Below, in pieces: positions 48,076 to 61,039 of a stretch of 64,000 bases of DNA (positions are counted from its first letter, which is position 1; each line of letters opens with the position of its first letter). This DNA is from Epiperipatus broadwayi. Its lineage: Eukaryota > Onychophora > Udeonychophora > Euonychophora > Peripatidae. Made by a program: the position numbers and the translations under genes. Where the stretch lies: NCBI GenBank assembly GCA_028023455.1, contig JAQFVV010006716.1, positions 248,001 to 312,000 on the forward strand. Reading direction: 5' to 3'. The notes under the pieces are model-generated. The model saw only the letters and a list, made by a program, of their open reading frames with translations. It made no database searches and was not told the origin of the DNA.

Positions 48076-51000
48076 ATAAGAAGAGGGTAAATTATGACTT
48101 ATAGAGAAAAGATGCTTAGATCCACAACCTCTCACTAATGTAATCATAGAGAAAAAAAATGTCAGGGAATATGAATAGGACATTATGGATAAGAAATATA
48201 ATATGCACTATGATCTAGAATCTATTTAATTACCTAATCTCTCAATAAGTGAGAGAACTGTAGTAGTCTGATGTCCTACTGAAAATATTTGCTAACATTT
48301 CAGTAACAGCATCATAAATGTCTATTGTTTTTTCTTTCTAATCTTGTTTTCAAAACTGATATTTGATTTCTGATGTAGCATAAGTTATTGTTATTTTTTA
48401 ATTTTCTAAATGCTTTAATTTAACTCTTTAGTAGTTCAAAATCCCTATTGGCAGATTCAATTAAAGTTCCACACTTTTGATTGGTCAATTACAGAATTGG
48501 CAGTAAACATATATTTATCTTTTGAAAGTATATTTGTTTTAGTTTAGTTTCTAAAATGCAAATTTATTTTTTTGAAAAAATCAATTTCTATTTATAATTG
48601 ATGAAAATAATTTATAGCAGTAAACATAAAACTATTTTATCCAATTACAAATTGAAGCCATACATTGTTGATGTTTCTTTGTCAATTTGCCTTCATGTAA
48701 AAGTAAACATTTTCTACTAAAATCTGAATTCTTTTTCTAAAAGAATTTATATTTCATACATATTTTGTAAAAAAATCATCAATGTGTCAGAAAAAGGTCC
48801 TAAGACATATTTTCACTTGAAAAGTCAAAATAAAAAATTGAACTGTCAAAATGTATTGACAGTTGAACTCTGATGGAAAACAGAAGAAACAACAAATCAG
48901 AGACTTGAAAGACAGTGATTACATCATTGTTATACCATTAAATTTAAATATTATTAGTTGTGAATAAAGTCTAAAGGTGGTAGCATCATTTAGTATAATT
49001 TTCTTGATAAAATAATTATAATATCAGCAAACTAACATTAAAAATAGTGATTTGAAAGTGAGGTAAAGTTGCATATGAAAATGACCATAACATACAGTTT
49101 ACATGTGAATTTAAAAAATCTGTTCATTTGTTTGTTAATTTATTTTAAATACATTTTATAATCAAAATTTAACAAACTTTTATCAAGTGAATTTCCTTAC
49201 AATTTTGTACAACGGCATTGCAATATGACAAGAAAATATTTCAAGTTTGTTCCTTGGTTTGTTTACTGTGAAGGTGGTGACAAGCCAAATTTTGAAGATG
49301 GTTTAATAATGGTTCAGTAAGTTTTCAATGATGCATTGGGAGGGTGTTAAATACTTCCACTAATAAAGGGATTAATGATGAATTAAAATAGAATTGGAAA
49401 CAAATATTACTTCTTTTAAAATGAATGAAATTTCATTTTCTTTTGACTGCAAATTTTCTTCTTATAAAATGCTTGTTTAATAGAGAAAATAAAATTAGGG
49501 TTGATTTTGTTAATGTGCTGTGAGTATGTCTGCAACAATATTTGTAGTCTTCATTTTAAGTAAAAATAATTACAAAACATTCCTGAATATTAAAAATCAT
49601 ATGCATAATCTTATTTTATAACAAATATTTTTTTATTTGCTGCGCATTGAAAAGTCAAAAAGTAATTGTTTTGCTTACCCACAAATGGATTTTTATAATT
49701 AACTTGAAGTAATAGCATAGGATGTTCAGAAATTAAAATATTCAATGACCATCTTAAAACAAGTAATTGAATTCATTAATTAATTAACCCTTTCACTGCT
49801 GATTATATTATTGGTCGCACGAGATAAAAATCAAAACTTTTAATTGGCCAATTCACAAACTAAAGTGTCAATTAACAATGTCAATTGTCAAAATATATTC
49901 ACCTTTTATTATTATATTCACTTTAGTTTTACTTGTAAAAAGTATATTAATAATTTGTCAGATTATGAAAGTGAACGAAAGTTTGTTCAAAAATAAATTT
50001 TGATTTATAATTTAAAAAATTTTCAATAGCAGCTGAAATGAAAAGAAGCTGTCAATCTCTAATTGCACGTCATGATTTCTTCTGCCCACTTTGCAATAAA
50101 TAAATAATTCTTGCTAAAATCTTAACTATTTTTGTAAAATAATATTTATTTTTGGCATATTTTATGAAAATAATATATATTTCATCAAAAAATACTCTAA
50201 AACATTCATTTATCATTTTCAAAATAAAACAAAAACCGTTCGTAACTCTTTACTTTTTGGCAGCCATTTTCTTTGTTGACAAAATTTAAACAGCCAATAA
50301 GATTCAGAAAAGATGGTGAGAAGATGGCGCTTTGGTTTTGTTTGACATATATGGTCATTTTTATTGATTTTTTACTTGTAAAATAATTTAAGAGAGGGCA
50401 GCATCTTACAGAACTTTTTTCTTCTAAAAAATGACATCACAACCATAAATGTAGTACAAAAACTGAATGATTTACAGTGACATCAAGTTACCTCATTTTT
50501 AAATGAATAAATCAGACTAAGAGACACTGCATGTTTTTATTTCAAGTTAAATATAAAAATGCCAATTGTGATTTAAGAAAATTATTTTTTGGCTTTTTAA
50601 TACAAACTAAAAAAAACATTTATTATTCATCTGCAAATGTATTTAGAAACTTTTGCTTCTGAATTTTCACTTTCATCATTGCATTTAGACGTTCTTCATT
50701 ATTTGATATGAGAAACATAGTTTATATAAACTTAATATTTTAAAATTACACCTAGCAAAATGTATACTCTTCTATGCACACTAACATATATAAAAATATG
50801 TAAAACTGCACAATAGTGTTACTTTTTTAGAAGCTAATCTCAAATTCAAACTATTAGCCTTTAAACTTGTACATAAGCCCATATTTTAACCTAAGTATGA
50901 TCAGTTTGAATTGGACTACAACAAGACAATATATCTAGAAATTCTGAAATTTCTGTAACAGCTTTCTTTTTATTAATTATATTCTGCTTCCACTTTTATG

Positions 51001-51244
51001 TGTGTTTTATAGATAAATTTAATTACATGTAACCTAATTTAAAACAATGATTATGCATACTGTTTTATTTTGTACTGAACACAGTGAAAAAAAATTAAGC
51101 TGTCCAGATAAGTCAACTGTCATATTGTGAAATCTGTTTATTTATTGACTTTACAGAAAAATATAGCCTTAATAAGCCAAAAAAGACAATAGTCTATCCA
51201 GAATGTTTAAATTTTATACCCAGTGCAAAAGATGTCTTACTCAC
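48076..51244. other. long intergenic stretch, no gene seen
   Basis: About 3.2 kb of AT-rich DNA without repeats I can assign. At 50260-50340 two GCCATTTTC / AAGATGGCG words (YY1-like) lie close together, which could mark a promoter, but there is no supporting frame. Confidence 0.35.
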
Positions 51245-51293
51245 CTGACAGTAGTTGTTTCATGAGGTCTTTTACTTCCACCTTTTTTGTTAC
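51245..51293 (-). other. possible 49-nt internal exon
   Basis: On the minus strand, TTTTTTAATACAAG precedes a 49-nt stretch that reads NKKGGSKRPHETTTV in one frame and ends CTGTCAG followed by GTGAGTAAG, a near-ideal 5' splice site. The 3' splice site is ordinary. I do not recognise the peptide, and a short exon like this can arise by chance. Confidence 0.25.
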
Positions 51294-51679
51294 CTTGTAT
51301 TAAAAAATAATTAGCTCAGTAATCATTTGTTTATAGTTTGATTATTGGATGTATTGATAAAGTGCCTACTTACAAAAATCTTTAAGTGCGCTTGGATATT
51401 GCCATGTAAGTCATGAAAAATTTTTCAACCACTGTTTTACTTGGAATACAATGTTGCTATCATGGTAAGGAATTGTGCTAACTGTTACAGTGCATTATAC
51501 ATATATAGGATAATTAATTTAACGCAAAAAAACCATTAAAACATAAGTCTTATTCACCAATGTCAGACGATAATATTTTATGTCATCTCTCCTTTTATTT
51601 ATTTATTTATTAAAAATAGATATTTATTAGAAACTATTGAGAGTAACTAGTTGTGCATGTATGTAAATTCTTGATGCTA

Positions 51680-51970
51680 GTGTACCAAAATCACTGTCGA
51701 GTCGTGTAACACTTGAGCTTCGACAGACATTGATGCGTGTTCACTTATCTGGTAGGGTGACTTTGTCCCAGGTTTCTTGCCAAAGCCATCCGGTGCCAAC
51801 AGTCGGTCTCTGTCCCTAAAATGCCTGAGCAACTTCGTAAAGATGTTGTAGACGTTAGTAGATACATGTCTGAAGATATAAATTGCTCATTTAATGATCG
51901 ATTTTGGATGAATAAATACATTGCTTATAATTACTTGTATAAAATATTAAACTTACTAGAGTTTATATAA
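51680..51970. other. CpG-rich open stretch, possible host exon
   Basis: This stretch has many CG dinucleotides in a CG-poor window. On the plus strand, after GTGACTTTGTCCCAG, it reads RFLAKAIRCQQSVSVPKMPE and stays open to 51970 (ATG at 51821). On the minus strand a frame is open from about 51870 to a TAG at 51678 and contains LLRHFRDRDRLLAPDGFGKK. Both look more protein-like than the surroundings, so strand and product cannot be decided. It could be a first exon with its promoter, or part of an unrecognised element. Confidence 0.3.
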
Positions 51971-54673
51971 CGCGTAAAGAAAGTTTGTGTTCTATGCGGG
52001 TTCGAATTCCTTGTAACATGCATGACAGAAGCAAGTCCAATCCACAGAACATCTGAATTTAATATACGGGGAAATAATTTTATGTTTTACCACAAATAAG
52101 ACTAAAAACAAAAACAAAAAATTAAAATATTCAAGTGAATATATATTTTTTTCCTCTCAGAAGTTCTACATTTTAGACTACATTACATCTCTATAATTTA
52201 AAACCTTATACAGGTTGAAAACAAAATGCAGGAATTTAATTTTTGCTATTATTATGAACTATTTTTGAAATACAAAGACGCTATTATAAGTCAACTCCAA
52301 GTAAGGAGTTTAATGAAGTCGTATACTACATATTGTCGGAGAATTCTTTTATTTTTACTTTTATAACACTTCCTGAAATGATTTATTAAAAAGACGTAAA
52401 AATTACTACTGCAATTAGGAGGAAAAAATAATGGGAAAAAATGCAGTTTTAATGGCTTATTTAAAAATCTTTATTACTGTTATTGTTTTTACTGTTTCCG
52501 ATTATAGTAAAATAATGTAGGATGTCTTCCATATGTCTTGTCATATGTAAACTTATTTCAGAGATTAAAAGCAGGTGCATTTTATAATTTATCGTATATG
52601 GCGAATCACGTTTTATTTTTTTTTGATTATTTGAGAATAAATGTGTTAAAATGATGTGTGCCTCAATATATATTAGTTATGGCCTTTTCTGATAATCATG
52701 TCGTAATATAGGATTTTAATTTGTTAAAATAAGAACAGATCCCTATTCTAGTATTACTACTGCATGTTTAATTAAGTAATCATTGATTATCGTAACATTT
52801 ATTTGTATTCTCATTCTGAGATTGATTTCTAGCTTTCGTCTTTATCAATGAGGCTTTGAGACTTTAAAAACAATGGGACCAGGTATATAGAAACCATCTT
52901 TAAATGCATTTTATTACTCAAGTTAAAATTCTGAAATTAAAATGAGTCTAAGATTTTGAACTCCAATTAAATTCACTTGAATTATCATAACTCCAATTCT
53001 CTTCTATATATCTTAATACCAGTACTTGATGGCGGGTTGTTTGATGCGTGAATGTATTTGTTTAAACTTTGAATCCCAAAGTTTTATTGACAAATGCAAA
53101 ATTGGAAACCAAGTACAATAATGTGTTTGGTAATACTCCTAGCCAGGAGTATAAAATGTCTACAATTTATAAAAAAATACCGTACTAAAATATAATAGTT
53201 ATTAAATTGAAGTCAGAATCGACATAACTATTCAACTAGAGTTGACTTAAATTTCAAAACTTAGACTCATTTAAATTTATGTTTTTTGTTTGAATATAAT
53301 TCAGTTAAAAGTGTTTGTGGAATGTTTGACTGCTCTCCACCCAATTTTGAATCTAATTGCCTCATTGGTAAAGACAAGAGCCCAAATAAGTATGTAGCTG
53401 GGTACTTGAGTGCAACAAAACACTCATTACTTTTTTTGGTAATCAATCATTACTCAAGGTTAATATACATGATGGTAGAGTAGAGATTTGCTTTTGTTTT
53501 GTCATGTTACATAGGATAAAATATTAGGTTATTTGCAATTAATATTTAAACATGTTGTTAGCCTGAATTTATTTTAAAAAAGAGGAGTTTTATAATTTGA
53601 TTGTGATTTTCCAGTTAGTTGTTCTATCCCCCAATCCAGTTACTTAGCAAACAATGTAGATAATTAAATATCTGCTTGTTTATGTTTGGACAGTAATTTC
53701 AAAAAATAACTTTTACTTGTTAGATAAGTATAAATGTGCTAACAGATACATGAAGGTTAATGCTCTCATCATATGCCATGTTTTATTTTTTTATAAATTT
53801 TCAATTAACCAAAACATAAACTGACATTTTCTTTTATTTTATATGTTGATATTTTTTGAAAATGTTCAAGCATTCACTGCTGTATAAAATGTTTGTTTGA
53901 TACAAAACTCAATAATTTGGATTTAACTTCTTGTTAATTTAAATTTATAAATCACATTTGACTTTTTCAAATATTTAAAAACAGATATGTAGTTGAGAAT
54001 AGAAAATAAACATCGCCAACAGTGCTAGTATAAATACTGTTTCAGAAAATGAACAAATTCTTTTTTATTTTATTAATCTATAATAGTTGATTTATGGAAG
54101 TAAAAGAAGATCCACTACACTTCAAATCCAATTTCTTATAAGAAATTAAACTCAAAGAGCTATTTTATAGGTGTGAGAATGTAAAAAACAGCATTTTTAG
54201 CAAATAATAATCAATCATCTTCAAAAAGATATATATATATATGTATATTATATTTAATATTTTTTATAGTTATATGATGCAAATAAAGTCTTTTATTAAT
54301 CTCATTACTTAAGGTCTAGTAGTTTTCCCTTAAGACCTTAACTTTAACATTGATGAATGATATTTTGTCAAAATGTCAGGCATTTAAGAAACAAAATAAT
54401 ACTCAGTTTAACACACAATTTTATTTTTACTGACTGTTTCAATTCTTGGATGATGAATGGACATGGAAATATGAATTTAAGCTTGATACTGAAGGTGTTA
54501 AAATTCTTCTCGAAGAGCAAAACCAGAATAAAAAAATAAGGAGACAATTTTGATAAATAGAAATAAAATGAATATAATTCATAAACAAAGTGCTAAAGTT
54601 AAAATTCAGGATTCAAGAGATTTGATTTGATGCCATTTGCTTCTGTTAAGTTTTTTGAATTTAACAACAGTTG
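51971..54673. other. intergenic DNA, no gene seen
   Basis: AT-rich; 65- and 60-codon frames at 53286 and 54357 are unsupported. A TA run lies near 54230-54245. Confidence 0.4.
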
Positions 54674-54770
54674 AGGAGGGTTAAGGAATTAACTGAAAGT
54701 ATTTCTGTAAATTGAAAGACTGTATATAATAGTTAATTACCATAACATTCATTATTGTTATATATATATA
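54674..54770 (+). repeat. fold-back family E, single arm
   Basis: GAGGGTTAA…GAAAGACTGTATATAATAGT…TAATTACCAT matches the arm and centre of the fold-back at 59486-59665. Confidence 0.65.
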
Positions 54771-54791
54771 TTTTAATGTTTTCCTTTTTGC

Positions 54792-54905
54792 TAGGCCTCT
54801 ACACGCTAATATAAACTGCGTGTGAGTTGATCAAGCTATGTCAAAAAAGAAGAGTTATATTTCTATTCTAAAAACATAGCTATATTTCCTGATCAACTCG
54901 GCCTA
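54792..54905 (+). mobile_element. MITE-like element, copy 2 (TAGGCC ends)
   Basis: Terminal TAGGCC (54792-54797) is inverted as GGCCTA (54900-54905). The interior aligns with the minus strand of 2806-2917, including GATCAAGCTATG and AACATAGCTATATTT. Confidence 0.6.
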
Positions 54906-56167
54906 TTAATTGTTGAGAATTGTGCTATTGACAAAATCAGCTTTTAATTTATTTAATCTGGGCACCAGAATTCCTAAGAATTCACTGAAATCGTCATATA
55001 ACATCTCACAAATAAAAAAAACTTTTAAACTAATCGGTATTACATCATACCGTAACGAGAATTATTTTTTTTAAGATTATTATTCCTGGGTTTATTCAAA
55101 CATATTGGCAAAGGTAAATTACATTTTTAAATCTTATTAAACTACTAATAGATTTAATAATAAAAAATAATAATTATTATTAATAACGCACAAATGAAAA
55201 AGATTGATAAAAGTAAAATCTCTTTTATTCTAACAAATGGAAATATTTAACGTTAAATTGTTAATTAAACTGGAGAGAACACACACTAATTCGGATATAA
55301 ATCAATTAATAAAAAAAACAATTTCACAATTACAGTTCACTTCCAAATTTCTTCTAGAAAGTTCCTAAAATCAATGTCCCTTGCACAAGAAAATTAATGT
55401 CTCTATCGGGATTGTTTAAACATATTTTTAAAATTTGTTTGCAAACATTTAATTTTGTCACAATCGGGAATAATGAATCATAGCTTACCAGTAAGTTTTG
55501 AGAATTCATGAAGATTGTAGCTTACTATGCATAGTTTTTTGGGTTAGAATTGAGCTCGGCCTTTGATTATTAGTTGATCTTGTAGTCCGTTCCAAAAGCT
55601 AGTCCAGAGGCTTTCCTAGTATCCATCTTCTTAATGATGTCAGCTAAAGCTCTGGTCTACTCCTGCATGAAGGATTATTTCATCGTGAAGTGGTCTTGGA
55701 TTTAATAATCAAAAACCAGCCAAAGGAAAACAGAAAAACAAGACGTTCCTCCAACCGAATCCCTCCTTTTTATACTAGAGGTCCCATTGTCAGACTTCTG
55801 CACATGCTAATATCATGGCATTTTGTGTTTATAATCTTATACAGTCTTTATCATTTTTCAATTACTAAGTTCTCATTTTTTTCTATCAAGTTTTTCAGCC
55901 ATGTTTAATTAGCTAAAATATTTTTCTTTTAGCTTATCTTTTTACTTGCTTTTGGAATTCTTTTGTTCTCTCTAATTCTACTTTTATTTCCAGTTAAGTA
56001 AAAAAAAATACGAAAGAAAAATTTAACTTTCATTGTATGTTATTTTTTTTTTTAAAAAAAAAAAAATTAGTCAAAAAAAAATCTAAATTTACTTTTATTT
56101 TTTTTACCTTTTACCAAATGCCAATATATTTGCAATGTATATAAATAAACATTACAATATATATGAC
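54906..56167. other. intergenic DNA, unclassified
   Basis: 55.5-55.85 kb is less AT-rich and may be an old element. A-runs and T-runs occupy 56040-56110. No supported gene. Confidence 0.35.
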
Positions 56168-56490
56168 TGCAGAAAGGAGTTTTCTATTAACTGAAAGGAG
56201 ACCCTTTGATTCCTCTTAGAGGCCTTAAAGGAACCGAGCAGGGCAAATTCCTAATGTCCACTCCATACATTCTTGTTGTTGCAGCTGTTATTACTATGTG
56301 ATTATTCATATAGTATACGAACATGGATGGGCTACTCACCAACATGCATTAGCCAGTGTGGTGAGTTTATTGGCTTTTTACCTCCGAGTTTAAGATCAAG
56401 AAACACCATGGTCTTTCTTCTCAGTGCCTGATAAGGCAGAATGAATGTTTGTGTAAATGATAAATATTTTTCCAATACATATATACAATT

Positions 56491-56727
56491 ATGACAGACA
56501 AAAATAAAGCATGGCCCTTATTCCCAGGAGGCTGTAAAGTCACCAACCAAGGCAGCGGTTGGTGGCCAAAGGCAGAGGGTGCTAAGAATCCCCTGATTGT
56601 GGACTCAGGCTGCCATTTGATGATGACTTTTTATTTAGGTACTTACGACTGCAGATCACTTTCAAGTGAAGGAAGATTGCAAGAATTAGAAGAAGAATTG
56701 TTTTATATTAAATGGGACATTAGTTAG
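56491..56727 (+). pseudogene. RTE N-terminal segment
   Basis: The frame ends [20 protein letters not shown]…IKWDIS. The GTYN-R(T/S)L start is the usual beginning of the RTE-type apurinic-like endonuclease domain, with a conserved Asn here changed to Asp. The upstream 50 residues are rich in Gly/Lys and may be untranslated. After IKWDI a small deletion moves the reading frame (about 56720), so the rest of the endonuclease continues in another frame from 56723. Confidence 0.75.
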
Positions 56728-58267
56728 AAGAAAAGGTGAAGAAACAATTCATTTAAAAAGTGGACATATACTCTATTATAAAGGCACAAATATTGGAAAT
56801 ACAAGTGGAGTAGGATTCATTATAAATAAAAAGTGGAAGAACAATATTGTGGAGATTGATGGGTTATCGGACAGAGTTGCAAGATTAGTTATACAACTTA
56901 ATAGCAGATACCAAATGCAGATAATTCAGGTTTATGCCCCAACAAGTTCTCATAGTGATGAAGTAGTAAAAGATTTTTATATGGATGTACAAAAGGCTTT
57001 TGATCAGAGTAAACAACATTTTAAAATTGTTATGGGAGACTTTAATGCTAGAATTGGTAGACAAATGAAAGATGAAATTGCTGTAGGTAATTTTGGTTAT
57101 GGTAATAGAAATGAGAGAGGACATAGACTTGTGGAGTTTGCAGAAAAAGAAAAACTTTATATTATGAATTCATTTTTTGAGAAAAATGTTAAAAGGAAAT
57201 GGACATGGAAGCATCCAAATGAAGGTACAGCAGAATTGGATTATATTTTGACTAACAGGAAATACATATTTCAAGATTGTAATGTTCTTAATAAATTTAA
57301 CACAGGAAGTGATCATCGATTAGTTAGGTGTAAGTTACGTGTTAATGTAAAACTAGAGAGACAAAAATTATTAAGAAAAACAATATTTACAGTTGATATT
57401 CCTAATCTTCAGAAACATTCTAATGAATTTAAATTAGAACTTACAAATAGGTTTCAAGTGTTAGGAGATTTTGAACATGATTCAGATTTGAATGAAATTA
57501 ATATGAAAATAACTGATACACTTTTAAAAACTGCAACAAAGATAGCTGGTAGAAAAAAGCAGCAATTGGCTAATAAAATTTCTACTGAGACTAGAGAATT
57601 TATGAAGAATAAAAGGAATATGAAGATATACAAAAATGATGTATTTAAAAGAATTGAATATCTCGAATTTTGTAAAATGGTACGGAAAAGAGTTGAAAAT
57701 GATATAAGAAAGTATAACTGTGAAATAGCAAGGAAAGCTGTAGAAGAAAATAAAAGTCTCAAGAATGTTAAACAATATTTTGGTATTGGTAGGAAATTTA
57801 TATCTGCAATAAGAAAAAAAGATGGAATTATTACTAAAAAGAGAGATGACATCATGAAATTGGTAGAAGATTTTTATCAAGAATTATATAGTAATAAAGA
57901 ACAAGTACCTCCTATATCTATTACATCTTCCGAATTGCCCAGAATTTTAAATGAAGAAGTGAGACATGCAATTAAATGTATGAAGAAAGGAAAGGCTCCA
58001 GGAAATGATGGAATTGTAATTGATATATTAAAAGAAGCAGGAGAAGAAATAGAAACAATTTTAGCAAAGTTATATACCAAATGTCTAAATGATAAAGATG
58101 TACTGGAAGATTGGAAGAATGCAGTAATAATATTAATATTTAAAAAAGGTGATAAAGAAGATATTAGAAATTACAGACCTATCAGCCTTTTATCAATTTT
58201 ATATAAAATTTTTACCAAGATAATTACAACTCGTCTACAGAGAACTTTGGATTTCCACCAACCATGA
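56723..58267 (+). pseudogene. RTE endonuclease and N-terminal RT
   Basis: Open from 56723 to a TGA at 58265-58267. Counting residues from the GTG at 56849: YAPTSS 29-34, GDFNARIG 63-70 (catalytic Asp and Asn), LDYIL 130-134 and SDHRLV 154-159 (catalytic Asp-His) complete an apurinic-type endonuclease. A basic linker follows, and the RT begins with KAPGNDGI 382-389, then the [18 protein letters not shown] block ending at 448. The enzyme would nick the target DNA and prime reverse transcription. The TGA is one base away from the AGA found at the same place in the 35.9-kb copy, so it is a recent nonsense change. Confidence 0.9.
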
Positions 58268-59433
58268 GAACAAGCTGGATTTAAAAGTGGTTTTAGTACA
58301 ATAGATCATATCCAGGTATTGAGAGAAGTCATAGAAAGGACAAATGAATATGAGTTGTCATTATGTTTTGGATTTGTAGATTATGAAAAGGCATTTGATT
58401 CTATACACATTTCTTCAGTGATTAAAGCATTGGATCATCAAGGTATAGATCCAGATATTGTCATATTTTAAAGAATATTTATAAAAATGCAACAGCAACA
58501 ATTAGATTACATAATGATACTGGAAAAATCAACATTGAGAAAGGTGTAAGACAAGGTGACTCCATATCTCCAAAACTTTTTACAGCAGTGCTGCAAGAAA
58601 TATTTTGTGGATTAAAATGGGAAACTAAAGGAATGAAAGTAAATGGAGAGTATTTAAGTCATTTAGATTTTACAGATGATGTAGTTGTTTTTGCAAATAA
58701 TGCTTCAGAGCTGCAGGAAATGTTGCAGGAGTTAGCAGATGAAAGTAGAAAAGTAGGACTAAAGATAAATGTTAAAAAGACTAAAGTAATGTTTAATCGA
58801 TTTGCTCAAAATATGAAAATAAAGATTGATTATGAAGAATTAGAAGAAGTTAACAATTACAAATACCTTGGTCAGATTATTAATACAGATGGAAACATAA
58901 TGGAGGAAATTAATCATAGAATTAAACTTGGTTGGAGTGCTTTTGGTAGAAATAACTTGATACTAAAAGGAAATATGCCTATGTGTTTGAAAAGAATGGT
59001 TTTTAACAAATGTGTTTTACCAGTTCTTACTTATGGATCTGAGACTTGGACACTTAATAGAAGAGCAATACAGAGACTTCAGACCACTCAAAGGAGTATG
59101 GAGAGATTTATGTTGGGAGTAACAAGAAGAGATCGAAAACGCAATGTATGGGTAAGACAACAAACAGGCGTTACTGATCTTATTGAAAAAATTAAAAGAG
59201 TAAAATGGAGTTGGGCTGGACATATTGCTAGAAGAAATGATAATAGATGGACATTTGAAATTTTAAACTGGATTCCAAGAGATTGTAAAAGACCCAGAAA
59301 GAGACCACATGTGAGATGGATGGATGAAATAAGAAAATGTACAGGGGTGTTGTGGAAAAGAGAAGCTAAAAATCGGAGAAGATGGATTAAACTTGGAGAG
59401 ACCTTCATCCTGCAGTGGATTGATAATGGTTAA
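58268..59433 (+). pseudogene. RTE RT core and C-terminus
   Basis: Immediately after the TGA the same frame resumes (EQAGFKSGFST) and contains motif A FVDYEKAFDS. A single-base deletion at about 58454 (CCAGATATTG versus CCAGGATATTG in other copies) shifts to the frame that runs to 59433. That frame has QGDSISPKLF (motif B), FTDDVVVFA (motif C, with Thr where other copies have Ala), the YLGQIIN thumb block, YGSETWTLNRRAIQ, a basic RPRKRPHVRWMDEIR segment and the end ETFILQWIDNG. Catalytic Asp residues are present. Confidence 0.9.
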
Positions 59434-59485
59434 TGATGATATATATATAATACAAATAAAATGTCTGTTAATTAAAAATATTGTA

Positions 59486-59665
59486 ATAACAATAAAAATA
59501 ATAAATATAATGATAATTAACTAACTATTATATACAGTTTTTCAATCCACAAAAGTACTTTTGTTTAATTATTTAACCCTCTTCAAGTGCCAAAAAACCT
59601 TCTGCAGATTGAAAGACTGTATATAATAGTTAATTACCATTATATTTATTATTTTTATTTTTGTT
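59486..59665. repeat. fold-back family E, complete
   Basis: About 60-bp arms at 59486-59547 and 59607-59665 are inverted copies (shared CTATTATATACAGT / ACTGTATATAATAG), with a ~60-bp centre. It begins about 40 bp after the RTE tail. A second copy lies at 54674-54770. Confidence 0.75.
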
Positions 59666-61039
59666 ATATATATATAGATTAATATTATTAACCTCAATGG
59701 CAGCCATTTTGAGTTTGAATTTATTGCAATCATAATGGAAGGCCAAAATATATTCCATGGTAGCTTCCTGATAATGCAAAAGCCATATAACCATGAAACT
59801 TAGTTCAAAGGTCAATTAATACTAAATGTAATGTGATTATCACATTCATTGACAAAATCACAGGATAATTACAAGTTATATCCCAGGTTCAATTCCTATC
59901 GCTACTATATTACACTATTTATTTTTCAGAAATTATTTAGATATGAACTATAAAGAAAATAGTTCTGGCTATAATTTGATAATGAGATTCATATTTCATT
60001 CACTCTTACGCCTTACATATTTACAATCACAATAAACTAATGAACAACATAAATATTTCTCATCCAACCATTTAGAAGACGTAAAGAAAAACGAGCTAGT
60101 GGAATAAATTTATCTTTATTAGCTGCTATTAATTCATAAGTAACTTTAATAACAAATAAGTTATAATTTTTTTAATCACATAAACAACATAATATAATAT
60201 AATACTATTGTGGCAATATGTAAAAACTATGCAACTTACATAATATTTTGTTAATCTTTAGAAACAGAAATAAAATATGAGGAGCTGACGAAAAAGAGGT
60301 GAGGGGGATACGTAAAAAAACGTAAGCTTGGAACATTTTATTAAAATTAAAGTACATTATCGATTTTTCTTTTTATAAAAATTAAAAAATAAAAGAAAGA
60401 AAAAAAAACTTTTTTAACTAAATGTTTATCAGAATCCTCTGAAGTAATTAATTCAGATTTATTATACGCTGATTCAGCATTAAATTTATAATCAGACTTT
60501 AATACTCGTTTAAATTTAGAAGACCGTTTTGCTTTCTTAAGTAAAAAGGCCAATCAATACTGCCTAAAGAGTTTTAGATTAGGAACCATATGTAGCAATG
60601 AAGCTAAATATAGTTTTCTAAAAAAAAATATGGATCTTTGTTTAATGACAAACTTTTGAAGGTAAAGCAATACAATTAATTAGTGATTCAAGTTATTTTT
60701 TTCTGAAAAACTAAATAAAGAATGTTACAATTTATATCAAAAATACATGCAGACATCACTCTTATCCAAAGCCCCGATGAATATTCTTGAGATGTGGAAT
60801 AGTGTGTTGATAAGTATTTCTTGAAATGTGTTAATTTTATTAGTTTGAGTTTTAAAACATCGTAAGATCTCATTTTCTTTATAATTACACAAGCTGTTAA
60901 AACAGTAATAAAATTATTTTTCATAAAATAGCGTCACCTAGTATAAGCTCTAATAATCCATAGATGCTAGAACATGTGCATCTTAATCCCTATCTGATGT
61001 TTTATCCAAATCCCTTGTTAATGTTAAAGATTTGTATAT
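59666..61039. other. intergenic DNA, no gene seen
   Basis: Contains a GGCAGCCATTTTG word at 59699-59711. The 68- and 78-codon minus-strand frames near 60.4 and 60.8 kb are lysine/asparagine-rich and unsupported. Confidence 0.4.

Larger units (their letters stand above)
56168..59443 (+). mobile_element. RTE-like LINE, near full length
   Basis: The most complete copy in the window. A less AT-rich 5' segment of about 320 bp precedes the coding region; its true start is uncertain. The endonuclease/RT region runs from about 56640 to 59433, and the stop codon at 59431-59433 is followed at once by TGATGATATATATA, so there is almost no 3' UTR. A very short 3' end with a simple-repeat tail is typical of the RTE clade. 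Three lesions make it inactive, but identity to other copies suggests moderate youth. Confidence 0.9.

Noticed and set aside
57454-57880. 118-133-codon minus-strand frames
   Set aside because: They are antisense shadows of the RTE linker region.
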